Shown piece after piece: positions 28,126 through 35,504 of a DNA stretch of 64,000 bases. Under the pieces are notes generated by a model, which saw only the letters and a program-made list of their open reading frames with translations, had not been told where the DNA came from and did not search any database. The number at the start of each line of letters is the position of its first letter. Positions within the stretch are counted from its first letter, which is position 1. Made by a program: the position numbers and the translations under genes. The DNA comes from Lelliottia sp. WAP21 (lineage in GTDB: Bacteria; Pseudomonadota; Gammaproteobacteria; Enterobacterales; Enterobacteriaceae), in the NCBI RefSeq assembly GCF_020532665.2, contig NZ_JAIWPG020000004.1, positions 372,001 through 436,000 of the forward strand, given 5' to 3'.

Positions 28126-28200
28126 TGACTCGGGGTGCCCCATCGCTGATGGGCTGAGAAATACCCGTACCACCTGATCTGGGGGATGCCAGCGTAGGGG
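28126..28200 (+). promoter_or_regulatory. TPP riboswitch aptamer, left copy (thiM type)
   Basis: A THI-box aptamer carries all conserved blocks: CTCGGGGTGCCC, GGCTGAGAAATACCCG, ACCTGATCTGG and ATGCCAGCGTAGGG. It shares a 31-base identical core (28152-28182) with the thiM riboswitch copy at 34633-34663. That includes thiM-specific bases between the conserved blocks, so it derives from a thiM leader rather than thiC or another thi gene. The P3 loop differs in sequence but still pairs. The 3' half of helix P1 is missing: instead of AAGTC it continues into a GGCCGAA/TTCGGCC hairpin (28200-28214). The next gene is the broken integrase, not a thiamine gene. Confidence 0.88.
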
Positions 28201-28261
28201 GCCGAAATTCGGCCTACTTATCATGAGATTGACTCTCTTTTTGTCGGTGCGTAATGCACTT

Positions 28262-28296
28262 GAGGTACAAAAAGGGTGTATTCATGGGGTACAAAA
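28262..28296 (-). repeat. Integrase arm-site-like repeats, left cluster
   Basis: Two copies, read on the minus strand, of a motif GTACCYC: TTTGTACCTCAAG (28262-28271) and TTTTGTACCCCAT (28284-28296). They overlap the 5' end of the integrase gene. Related copies occur at 31920-31997 and 34482-34518. Confidence 0.5.
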
Positions 28297-29591
28297 CTCT
28301 TCCATACACGTTTCAGCGAAACGGCAACTACTACCTGCAAATCCGGCTTTCCAATGGCAGGATATATAAGAAATCCCTCCTCACTGACAGCTATCGTGAA
28401 GCATCTGCTTTGATGATTGGTGTTACTCCGCATATTCCTTTTGTTAAATCATTAGCTACGCCGCTCCTCTTGTTCGAATCATTTTTGTCTAATCTGATTG
28501 CGTCAGAACGCAAGGCTGCGAGAAATCCACTTTTTCTCCACCAGCAGATAGCACCTCCTGTTGAAATTGTGGAATCTCAACCGTCAGCCGAACCGGAAAA
28601 AGTGCTAACTCTCTTGGATGCGTGGGCGATGTACAAAGACGAAAAGGGGCGAAACTGGACGAAATCTATCTCAATGGCAAATGAGCGCTACATGGAAGTG
28701 CTGTTAACGGTCTTGGGAGGGGAAACTGATGTAGCGGCGATTAGCAAACAGGACATTAAACAGGTGATGGAAATCGTTGAAAATCTTCCTAAGCATGTTG
28801 TTCAGCCCTACCGCTCAATGACCATCCGGCAACTTATTGAGTGCGATGATATTCCACCGGATCAACTGGTAGGCGTTGAGGCCATCCATAAGCATCTTAA
28901 GCTGTATAAATCACTCTTCAAAACCTTCCTCACAGAAAGCAAAGACATTTTATCTAAGTCGCCAACTGACGGCGTAGTGGCTGCACCATCGAAAGCGAGA
29001 TTTGGTGCATAAAGTACAGCGGAAATGAAAAAGTTTGTAGGGTGGGCGCTTAAGCAGCCCGACAACTGGCAAAAATGGATCACGTTGTTATTGGCATACA
29101 CGGGAGCGAGAAGAGGCTAGATAGGAAAGCTGGAGAAGTCACAGATTAAATTTGACGAAGATAGCCAGCGTTACTATTTCCTGATTGCTGAAGGCGGGCA
29201 GGGGAAAACTGAGAACGCTACAAGGCAGGTAGTCATCCATTCTAAGTTAATCTAATGGGGTTTCATGGAGTACGTTGATCGCCAGTGGAAAGAGCGGATT
29301 TTCTCAGAAGTGGCAGGCACGAACATGACGAAGATCGGCAAAGTTTTAGCTGATATTCGTGATCAGCTTGGGATTCCGTATAAGGATGACTACGGGCAGC
29401 GCCGCTTGGTGCATAGTTTCAGGCACACAATGATTTCAACCTGTTTAGCTGGTTGGGTAGGAAACCTTGCGCACTTGCAGCAGGTGGTTGGTCATGAGAA
29501 AAGCGGAGCAGGCATCACCCGGCGCTATCTGCATACATTTCCCTTATCCTCAGTTTCTTATGTGATTGACGGCTTGTGCTGGGAATCCTGA
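28284..29591 (+). pseudogene. Tyrosine recombinase (phage/island integrase), three nonsense codons
   Basis: One continuous reading frame of about 436 codons encodes a full-length site-specific tyrosine recombinase but is interrupted by in-frame stops at 29010 (TAA), 29118 (TAG) and 29253 (TAA); there is no frameshift. The N-terminal part starts MGYKTLPYTFQRNGNYYLQIRL and contains the SAM-like core-binding domain. The catalytic domain keeps all key residues: TGARRG (first Arg), HSFRHT (HxxR), VVGHEK and the nucleophile in RRYLHTF (Tyr codon at 29526). The second stop falls right after TGARRG, where this family usually has Glu. An ATG at 28254 could extend the start, but 28284 follows AAAGGG. 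No functional recombinase is expected without readthrough. Confidence 0.85.
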
Positions 29592-29686
29592 CGGGACCTT
29601 AAGGATTCTAATGTCTTAAATCAGAGAGTTGCATGAACAATACTTGATAGATAACCTAAGATAAATCTTAGGTTGCAAGAGGTCTT

Positions 29687-30415
29687 ATGATGTCTACAAA
29701 ATCAAATCGAACATACAAGTACGGCGAACAACCGATAAGAATCACTACTGTGCAAGTGGTTGAGCAACAGTTCGGAGGGGCGGCAACGGCGAAGCAAGTA
29801 GATGATTACCTCAGAAAGTTATTCCCGCATTATAAAGACGATACGTGGCTTAATCTTGTGGTTAACACAGTCAACTGTAACCGCAGCTACTGGAGTTTCA
29901 ACAAAACCGCCAGGCGTACTGATGATGTAACCCATCGCCATCATGAGTATGACCGCTTATTCAAGCGAGGGAACATTTTTGAAATCTATCAACCCTCTGT
30001 GCATGGCATTTGGGAATTGTACCAGGATCAGCAGGGTAAATGGTGTTACCGTCAAGTGAAGTCGGAGTTTGAAGAAGCAGTAGAGTCTGCTGCTAAATTA
30101 CCCTCATCTACACGGGAGGGGATTTTAGCAACGGAAAGTAAAACTCCAGAGCTAACCGAAGTAACAACAAGAGTTTATAAGCGAAGCCCGTATGTGGTTG
30201 CAGAAGTTCTTTTAAGGGCTAATGGTAAGTGCCAAAGCTGTAAGCGTGATGCTCCTTTCCTGAAAGAAGATGGTACACCATTTCTTGAAGTTCACCACAT
30301 TGAGTGGCTTTCTAAAGGGGGAGAGGATTCCGTGGAAAATGCCATCGCATTATGCCCTAATTGTCACAGGCAAGCCCATTATGGTGTTTTGGAGTTATTG
30401 CTAATTAACAAGTAA
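29687..30415 (+). CDS. HNH endonuclease, putative restriction/defence nuclease
   Basis: 242 residues. The C-terminal zinc-stabilised HNH domain is clear: Cys182-x2-Cys185 (CQSCKRDAP), catalytic EVHHIEWLSKGG (His203/His204), Asn218 in VENAIAL, then CPNCHRQAH (Cys223, Cys226, His227, His231). This is the McrA-like HNH layout found in methylation-dependent restriction enzymes. The N-terminal about 100 residues (VVEQQFGGAATAKQVDDYLRKLFPHYK) may be a winged-helix-like DNA-recognition domain, but that is inference. It lies just behind the integrase in the island. A defence role is plausible; a homing or packaging nuclease cannot be excluded. Confidence 0.82.
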   Translation: MMSTKSNRTYKYGEQPIRITTVQVVEQQFGGAATAKQVDDYLRKLFPHYKDDTWLNLVVNTVNCNRSYWSFNKTARRTDDVTHRHHEYDRLFKRGNIFEIYQPSVHGIWELYQDQQGKWCYRQVKSEFEEAVESAAKLPSSTREGILATESKTPELTEVTTRVYKRSPYVVAEVLLRANGKCQSCKRDAPFLKEDGTPFLEVHHIEWLSKGGEDSVENAIALCPNCHRQAHYGVLELLLINK

Positions 30416-30539
30416 ACCTAGATCTGATGAAGTCGCCACAGTCTACGCATGTTGTCTTACCACCAACGGGCTTAAGGCTTGTATTGTCCAAAATCTGCGC
30501 TACGCTACCTTTGATTACCCACAGCAAAGGATAAATAAG

Positions 30540-30866
30540 ATGGAAAAAGAACATTTTAAGGCTCATGTTCAGTATGACGACTGGAAGGGAAGCGTTGCAG
30601 CAGACAGTGCTGATCAGGAAGACTTTAGCGACTTTCTGAGAGACAAGGGGGTATTGAAAGAAGGTGAGATAGTGAAAGGTATCTCCTTCTACTCAGCAGA
30701 GCGTTTCTTTGATGTTGAAGCATTTGTTTCAGACGATGAACATGGATTAAGAAGGGAAAAAGTAAAAATGACGATTGAGGAGTTTTTCAAAACCTTCAAA
30801 CGTTTTTCAGTCAAGATTTCTCGCAATGGGGAACTTGATGATCAAGAAATCGAGTTCGAAGAGTAA
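30540..30866 (+). CDS. Small acidic protein of unknown function
   Basis: 108 residues, strongly acidic (DSADQEDFSDFLRD near the start, GELDDQEIEFEE at the end), no signal peptide or membrane segment. ATG is preceded by AAAGGATAAATAAG. I recognise no family. The gene at 30876 follows after nine bases in the same direction, so the two probably form a pair. Acidic small proteins next to nucleases are sometimes immunity proteins or phage DNA mimics; nothing here proves that. Confidence 0.72.
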   Translation: MEKEHFKAHVQYDDWKGSVAADSADQEDFSDFLRDKGVLKEGEIVKGISFYSAERFFDVEAFVSDDEHGLRREKVKMTIEEFFKTFKRFSVKISRNGELDDQEIEFEE

Positions 30867-30875
30867 GGAATCATC

Positions 30876-31136
30876 ATGAGCATTTACTTTAATGAGCACG
30901 GTAGCGCGATTGGATACCAGGTAGAGGGACGCTGGTTAATTAAGGGGGATTATTTGCAAATTGACCAAGGCCCCAACATTCCAGGCGGTTTATACAAAAT
31001 CAACGATAATAAAGTGAAATTCCCATTCGACTACAAAGAGGTTGAGGGGGGGATTGACACAGAGAAACTCACCTTCACCGTTTGTGGCATCGAATACAAA
31101 ATGAGAAAAGCGAAAACAAATCCGTGGGATGTTTAA
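30876..31136 (+). CDS. Small protein of unknown function
   Basis: 86 residues, soluble, with a beta-rich look (IGYQVEGRWLIKGDYLQIDQGPNIPGG, FTVCGIEYKMRK). Nine bases after the preceding gene with AAGGAATC as ribosome site, so the pair is likely co-translated. No family recognised. A hairpin terminator follows at 31144. Confidence 0.68.
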   Translation: MSIYFNEHGSAIGYQVEGRWLIKGDYLQIDQGPNIPGGLYKINDNKVKFPFDYKEVEGGIDTEKLTFTVCGIEYKMRKAKTNPWDV

Positions 31137-31143
31137 CTGTAAA

Positions 31144-31160
31144 GGGGGCAATGTGCCCCC
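31144..31160 (+). terminator. Hairpin after the small-protein pair
   Basis: GGGGGCA-ATG-TGCCCCC, a perfect 7-bp stem eight bases after the stop at 31136, with only a weak T run. Likely a terminator. Confidence 0.6.
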
Positions 31161-31247
31161 TCGTATCATTCCTGTAAAGCCCTTAGCCACATCATAAGCA
31201 AATAAAGCTGGCTTTATGCCATGGCTGGCAATGAAAGAGAAAATGTG

Positions 31248-31682
31248 ATGAAAAGATTAGCTCTACTTGTTTTTTTTATAAGTTCTTTTGTATTTGCTGA
31301 TGAGGTTGGAGGTACTAAAAAAACGAAGATTGTTATCCCACCTGACTTTTTGAAGGAATTCTTCACAATAACCAGTGTGAAAATTTCAACTCTTGACGGT
31401 TATGTTCCTGAATCAGAATTGAATGAAAAAAATGTGAAACTTCCGGCACAACGTATTGATACCCTGAACTACACCGTGAGAGTGGATTCTACTGATGAAA
31501 AATTTATAAGTGATGTGGCTAAAGATGAGCACGGCATAAAAGGGATACTGGTGTGTAATAATCCATCAATAAGATCACTGATTATGAGCAAGAATGCTGT
31601 TGTTCTTGTATCAGTTGAGAACAAGGAAGGGGAGCCTATGTTTGTTACGCTCTATGACAGTGAAAGCTGCAAGAAAAAATAG
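31248..31682 (+). CDS. Secreted protein of unknown function
   Basis: 144 residues from the ATG at 31248, which begins a clear signal peptide (MKRLALLVFFISSFVFA). The frame opens nine codons earlier but that extension would precede the signal. The mature domain has two cysteines (ILVCNNPS and DSESCKKK) that could form a disulfide, and alternating hydrophobic strands. No family recognised. AT-rich like the rest of the island. Confidence 0.68.
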   Translation: MKRLALLVFFISSFVFADEVGGTKKTKIVIPPDFLKEFFTITSVKISTLDGYVPESELNEKNVKLPAQRIDTLNYTVRVDSTDEKFISDVAKDEHGIKGILVCNNPSIRSLIMSKNAVVLVSVENKEGEPMFVTLYDSESCKKK

Positions 31683-31890
31683 TACGCTTGCACATGAACT
31701 GGTGATCGGCTTTCTCCTTTTTCAATCGTTACTCTTCTTCGAATGTAATGGTGTAGCGACATTGCTGCGATGGTCTGATCGTCACTCTCTAACTGTAGTT
31801 GGCGGTATTGTCTCGTTTGGGGTAGCGTTGCGGATAGTCATTCTTGGCCTGCATAATAAAGGAAAATCTGCCGAAGCGAGGTTTTCTTGA
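31654..31890 (+). CDS. Doubtful small membrane protein
   Basis: 79 codons overlapping the end of the previous gene by 29 bases. Two hydrophobic stretches are visible (ELVIGFLLFQSLLFF and TVVGGIVSFGVALRIVILGL). That profile is holin-like or toxin-like, but the ribosome site is absent and the overlap is large. Listed because the hydrophobic pattern is not what a random frame usually gives. Confidence 0.28.
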   Translation: MTVKAARKNSTLAHELVIGFLLFQSLLFFECNGVATLLRWSDRHSLTVVGGIVSFGVALRIVILGLHNKGKSAEARFS

Positions 31891-31919
31891 TGGTGGAGGC
31901 TGACCATTAAGCCAGCTTT

Positions 31920-31997
31920 GTATCTCATTTCATCAGGCACCAGAGGCGGCGGATTAAGGGTTGTAGCTGACAATGTATCCCATTTGGTATCTCATTT
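31920..31997 (+). repeat. Integrase arm-site-like repeats, middle cluster
   Basis: Three copies of an 11-base motif: GTATCTCATTT at 31920, GTATCCCATTT at 31975 and GTATCTCATTT at 31987. They fit the wider consensus GTAYCYCA seen on the minus strand near the integrase and at the right end. They lie in a 500-base stretch without a confident gene. Confidence 0.55.
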
Positions 31998-32125
31998 AAA
32001 GCTAATGGTACTGAGCGTGTTTTGAACTTTTCAATATATCATCTAAATGTCTAAAGTCAGCGCCTCCAAATGCCTGCCATCAAAGCCTCTGAAAAGAATT
32101 ATATCCGCAATCTTTCTTATCGAGA

Positions 32126-32153
32126 TTGGCTTGGGATGTACATCCCAAGCCAA
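32126..32153 (-). terminator. 28-bp perfect palindrome after the AIPR gene
   Basis: The half site TTGGCTTGGGATGT is followed directly by its exact reverse complement. As RNA it forms a long hairpin 34 bases after the AIPR stop codon, so it is probably its terminator, although no T tract follows on the minus strand. A protein-binding operator is an alternative. Confidence 0.55.
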
Positions 32154-32187
32154 ATTTAAAATATTCTCTATGGGAACCACTCGAATA

Positions 32188-33906
32188 TTAAGGCTCAAAC
32201 TCTGAATCATCAAGAATAGAATTTAAATAATCCTTAAAACGAACCTGGATCATCTTGCGTGCATCGGTCAGATTGACCCCTGCCGGATAAAATGTTTCTA
32301 ACACCTCTTCAAGAACATTTATACACTGCTCATATGTCCATTCACTTCTGACTTGATTCATATAAAGTATATAAAATATCTTTTGCTCAATTTTCTGGAT
32401 GCTTTCATCGGAAAATGAATAGGCTTTCTTTATTTCGAAATAACGCTCAATTATCTCAGGTGCATGTGACAAGTCAAAGTTCTTCTCATCAAAAATATCA
32501 TCGTAGTATTTACCGAAAATATGTTGCTTCTGGTTCGATGATTTTTCAGGGAATCCTTGAATAGCAAATAAGATCTGACCAAACTGCTCCATGCTAATTT
32601 TGTAACGATAGTTCTTTTTGTCATCCATCCCCGTATCACCATTCTTTCGAGAATAGATGATATCATGTTCATCCAATAATTGTTCGAGTTGTATTTGTAG
32701 CGTACTAAGAGACTTTAAATCGACGTTCGATATTGAGTTTTGACTATTTGTATATTCTGCAATTTTATTGGCAGTATCACCACTTGCAGCATTAAATATC
32801 CTTACGAGGATTTCACTTTTTGATAGATACTCAGTAATGTATGACTTATCAGTAGCATTAAAATCATGGAGAGTTCGAAGTGTTTGTCCACCGTTTAACA
32901 CCTGAATACCTGTAAGACTTATTCTTACTTTCCTGTTACCATTCACTGGGTGGGCTTTTATATCATCAGCAACCACAGTCAACCCATTATTATACATGAA
33001 AAACTTACCAGGTTCTTCGCGTAAGGTTTTAGCGATTGCGGCATTATAGCGTGAGCGTTGAACCAACCCTCTAACGTTATCAAAAAGCACTCCAAAGTCT
33101 ATTTTTTGCTCAGCCAATTCGTCAATATTTTCACAATTATGATCAAGGCGTAAGTCTGCGTTGCGGCACGTTATTCTTATAACATCCGCAGCGTTCAGTC
33201 TAACAACATAGGATTTTGATGTTGATATAGAATTTTCCGAATAAGACATCAACGCATCATTATCGATTATTAACTCTGCATTGATAGGCGCAGGTCGTAT
33301 GGACATCATACTGGTTATGTGCGGAAGGCACACCGACACAACTTCCATGTCATAAAAATTTTTCAACTGCTGTATTGCACTTTCATCATGTTCAATCGGA
33401 AACGCTTCATTACTGATCATATACAATGAAAGTTTCCATACATCATTACCATTGAGTAACTCATTTATGGTGTGAACATAAATTTTTAATTTTCCATCCA
33501 AACCATCTAAACTATCATTCATAATACAGTTTACAAGTTTAGTAGAAACAAATGCCTCGTTAAAACTTTGCTTTTGTTCAGCTTTGAAAGTTTCACGAAA
33601 TTTGAAATTGAATAATTTTATCTCTTTATTATCCTCATCAATGAAAATAGCATCAATGCCATGGTCATCACAGCGATTGCCGATTAAGTAAGAATTGAAC
33701 TCTGTATCCGTAATGTAATCGCTGATTTTATCAATATCTTTTTCATTACAAAGAGATTCAAGCATGAAAAGATAAAAACCGAATCTTTGTTGCAACTTAA
33801 CTTCATTGACAGACTGATTGAATTTATTCGTTTTACTGAAAAGATCAAAATATTTTTGGCATTTGATATTAAGAAGTTTGAAATCGTTAATACTGACATG
33901 CGACAT
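32188..33906 (-). CDS. AIPR-family protein with nuclease-like N-terminus (abortive infection)
   Basis: 572 residues. The C-terminal AIPR domain shows its usual motifs in order: FFMYNNGLTVVADD (Asn306-Asn307-Gly308), QVLNGGQTLRTLH (Asn338 to Thr342) and AEYTNSQNSIS (Asn387, Asn390). The N-terminal region has HGIDAIFID (Asp85) followed by LFNFKFRE (Asn100-x-Lys102), the spacing and shape of a PD-(D/E)xK-type nuclease core. AIPR proteins were named for abortive phage infection, and several defence systems contain them. ATG at 33906 has AAGGAAC upstream. AT-rich, single gene, framed by strong hairpins on both sides; a stand-alone defence gene is the most likely reading. Confidence 0.82.
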   Translation of the reverse strand: MSHVSINDFKLLNIKCQKYFDLFSKTNKFNQSVNEVKLQQRFGFYLFMLESLCNEKDIDKISDYITDTEFNSYLIGNRCDDHGIDAIFIDEDNKEIKLFNFKFRETFKAEQKQSFNEAFVSTKLVNCIMNDSLDGLDGKLKIYVHTINELLNGNDVWKLSLYMISNEAFPIEHDESAIQQLKNFYDMEVVSVCLPHITSMMSIRPAPINAELIIDNDALMSYSENSISTSKSYVVRLNAADVIRITCRNADLRLDHNCENIDELAEQKIDFGVLFDNVRGLVQRSRYNAAIAKTLREEPGKFFMYNNGLTVVADDIKAHPVNGNRKVRISLTGIQVLNGGQTLRTLHDFNATDKSYITEYLSKSEILVRIFNAASGDTANKIAEYTNSQNSISNVDLKSLSTLQIQLEQLLDEHDIIYSRKNGDTGMDDKKNYRYKISMEQFGQILFAIQGFPEKSSNQKQHIFGKYYDDIFDEKNFDLSHAPEIIERYFEIKKAYSFSDESIQKIEQKIFYILYMNQVRSEWTYEQCINVLEEVLETFYPAGVNLTDARKMIQVRFKDYLNSILDDSEFEP

Positions 33907-33964
33907 TCGAAAGTTCCTTAGGCAAGTATGCTGTGCCCATTATGCCTCATGAAGATGTCTCATG

Positions 33965-34002
33965 CTTGCTCAAAATGCTCTATAACGAGTATTTTGAGCA
34001 AG
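33965..34002. repeat. Inverted repeat upstream of the AIPR gene
   Basis: CTTGCTCAAAAT at 33965 pairs exactly with ATTTTGAGCAAG ending at 34002; the 14-base loop contains a further CTC/GAG pair. It lies 58 bases before the AIPR start and could be an operator, an attenuator or a transcript-capping hairpin. Confidence 0.55.
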
Positions 34003-34056
34003 TAATTTTCGCTGTTAGTGATTGTTAACTAACACGATGAGCCACTCTAGAAGAGG

Positions 34057-34079
34057 AAAAAAGGGAGAGCATGCTCTCC
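34057..34079 (-). terminator. Minus-strand terminator upstream of the AIPR gene
   Basis: GGAGAGCATGCTCTCC is a perfect 16-bp palindrome (34064-34079). On the minus strand it runs into CTTTTTT. It would end a transcript coming from the right, matching the truncated reading frame that stops at 34105. Confidence 0.7.
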
Positions 34080-34104
34080 ATTGGTAGGCACTTGACGATC
34101 TGAT

Positions 34105-34203
34105 CTAACCGCCCCATTGCTTAAACCATCGAGCAACCTCAGTTGAGGCCACGTGTCTTAGGATTTTATCTCGGCCAAATATCTCAACATTATCACTGCA
34201 CAG
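34105..34203 (-). pseudogene. Possible 3' remnant of a lost gene
   Basis: A minus-strand frame of 32 sense codons ends at TAG (34105-34107), 26 bases before the terminator. Its peptide ends KILRHVASTEVARWFKQWGG, which has the composition of a real protein C-terminus rather than random sequence, but there is an in-frame stop just upstream and no start codon. It looks like the tail of a deleted island gene. Family unknown. Confidence 0.3.
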
Positions 34204-34481
34204 CTAAGGATCTGCGGCCATTAATGAAAATGATTATTGATATGCAAATTAAACAATTTAGTATCACTTGGGTATACCTCATTGGCATATTGACATTTGG
34301 TCTCAACAGGGTGCCATTAACATTTTTTGTGCATTGTGTACTTTGGGTATAAAAACATAGCTTAAAAGAGACAAATGATGAACGTACTGATTTATGCTTG
34401 AGCTACCGTCAAATGTGTTGGTGATGCAGTCAAGATAAATTAGATCTAAAAATGTAAGGAGCTGAACGGCTTTATCGTTTC

Positions 34482-34518
34482 TATGGTGGGGTTCAAACTG
34501 AGGTACATGGTGGGGTAC
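34482..34518 (-). repeat. Integrase arm-site-like repeats, right cluster
   Basis: On the minus strand: GGTACCCCACCA (from 34518 down), GTACCTCAG (around 34500-34506) and a weaker GAACCCCACCATAG (from 34493 down). These mirror the left cluster (GTACCCC and GTACCTC pair) and lie about 90 bases before the right aptamer. Confidence 0.5.
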
Positions 34519-34607
34519 CGCGTGAGAAGCGATATCCGCAAGGGCAACCTTGCGTCAACGAGCAACTTCCCCTAATCTGGCAAAAAGTATAGAGATTCAA
34601 TCAACAT

Positions 34608-34685
34608 GACTCGGGGTGCCCTTCCACGTGAAGGCTGAGAAATACCCGTACCACCTGATCTGGATAATGCCAGCGTAGGGAAGTC
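34608..34685 (+). promoter_or_regulatory. TPP riboswitch of thiM (right copy)
   Basis: Complete THI-box aptamer almost identical to E. coli thiM. Helix P1 forms between GACTC and AAGTC, P3 is GCCCTTC/GAAGGC, and CTGAGA, ACCTGATCTGG and GCCAGCGTAGGG are all present. It lies 49 bases before the thiM ATG; the linker should carry the expression platform that hides the ribosome site (GGCAGGAG) when TPP is bound. Upstream promoter elements are weak (TATAGA at about 34589). Confidence 0.95.
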
Positions 34686-34733
34686 AGATACCTTCCCGGT
34701 TATCGCTTCTTCACGCAAGGCAGGAGCGACAAC

Positions 34734-35504
34734 ATGCAACCTGACCTTCTTGATTTTCACGTCTTACACCACTTCCGCACGCATTCCCCGCTCACGCACT
34801 GCATGACCAACGATGTCGTTCAGGCATTTACGGCCAATGTGTTGCTGGCCCTTGGCGCGTCTCCGGCTATGGTCATTGAGCCTGAAGAGGCTGAACAATT
34901 TGCCAGCCTTGCCGATGCGCTGCTGATTAACGTCGGCACGCTCACCTCGGCACGTGCACAGTCAATGCGTCGGGCGGTGGAAAGCGCAACGGCGGCAGGA
35001 AAACCCTGGACGCTCGACCCGGTTGCGGTGGGGGCCCTGGCCTTTCGCACCCGTTTTTGTCAGCAGATCCTTTCCCTGAAACCTGCTGCGATTCGCGGTA
35101 ATGCCTCGGAGATTATGTCTCTCGCGGGAATGAGTGGTGGGGGACGTGGTGTCGACACCACAAATACCGCAGCCGATGCCCTGCCTGCCGCCCAGGCGCT
35201 GGCGCGTCAGATCAATACCATCGTCGCCGTCACCGGCGAAGTGGATTACGTCACCGATGGTCACCGCACCCGCAGTGTGACTGGCGGCGATAGCCTGATG
35301 ACGCGCGTGGTCGGCACAGGATGTGCGCTGTCCGCTGTGGTGGCTGCCAGCTGTTCGCTGCCGGGTGACCGGCTGGATAACGTGGCTGCCGCCTGTGGTT
35401 TTATGAAACGAGCCGGTGCGATGGCGGCTGAGCAAAGCCAGGGACCGGGTAGTTTTGTCCCGCACTTTCTTGATGCGTTGTGGAATCTGGAGGGGCGGGC
35501 ATGA
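34734..35504 (+). CDS. thiM: Hydroxyethylthiazole kinase
   Basis: Thiamine salvage kinase phosphorylating 4-methyl-5-(2-hydroxyethyl)thiazole. 256 residues. Recognisable ThiM sequence: [43 protein letters not shown] and [14 protein letters not shown] (the anion hole and catalytic Cys region). Controlled by the TPP riboswitch directly upstream. Its stop overlaps the thiD start as ATGA. Confidence 0.97.
   Translation: MQPDLLDFHVLHHFRTHSPLTHCMTNDVVQAFTANVLLALGASPAMVIEPEEAEQFASLADALLINVGTLTSARAQSMRRAVESATAAGKPWTLDPVAVGALAFRTRFCQQILSLKPAAIRGNASEIMSLAGMSGGGRGVDTTNTAADALPAAQALARQINTIVAVTGEVDYVTDGHRTRSVTGGDSLMTRVVGTGCALSAVVAASCSLPGDRLDNVAAACGFMKRAGAMAAEQSQGPGSFVPHFLDALWNLEGRA

Larger units (their letters stand above)
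28126..34690. mobile_element. Putative integrative island inserted at the thiM TPP riboswitch
   Basis: The segment between the two thiM-type aptamers has an AT-rich composition unlike its flanks, a tyrosine recombinase gene next to the left copy, short arm-site-like repeats in three clusters, an HNH nuclease, small unknown proteins and an AIPR-family protein. The E. coli order places thiM near rcnB with none of these genes between. The exact ends cannot be fixed: crossover most likely lies in the 31 identical bases. The integrase is broken, so the element is probably fixed. Whether 26.1-28.1 kb belongs to the same acquisition is unclear. Confidence 0.75.

Noticed and set aside
28126-28200. 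Left TPP aptamer as the control element of another thiamine gene
   Set aside because: No thiamine-related gene follows; the non-conserved bases match thiM rather than thiC, so a thiM duplication fits better.
32000-32125. A third TPP aptamer or attachment site beside the middle repeat cluster
   Set aside because: I looked for the CTGAGA and CCTGATCTGG blocks in this stretch and found neither.
34143-34352. 69-codon plus-strand frame at the island's right end
   Set aside because: No start signal, and it runs across the remnant of a minus-strand gene; looks random.
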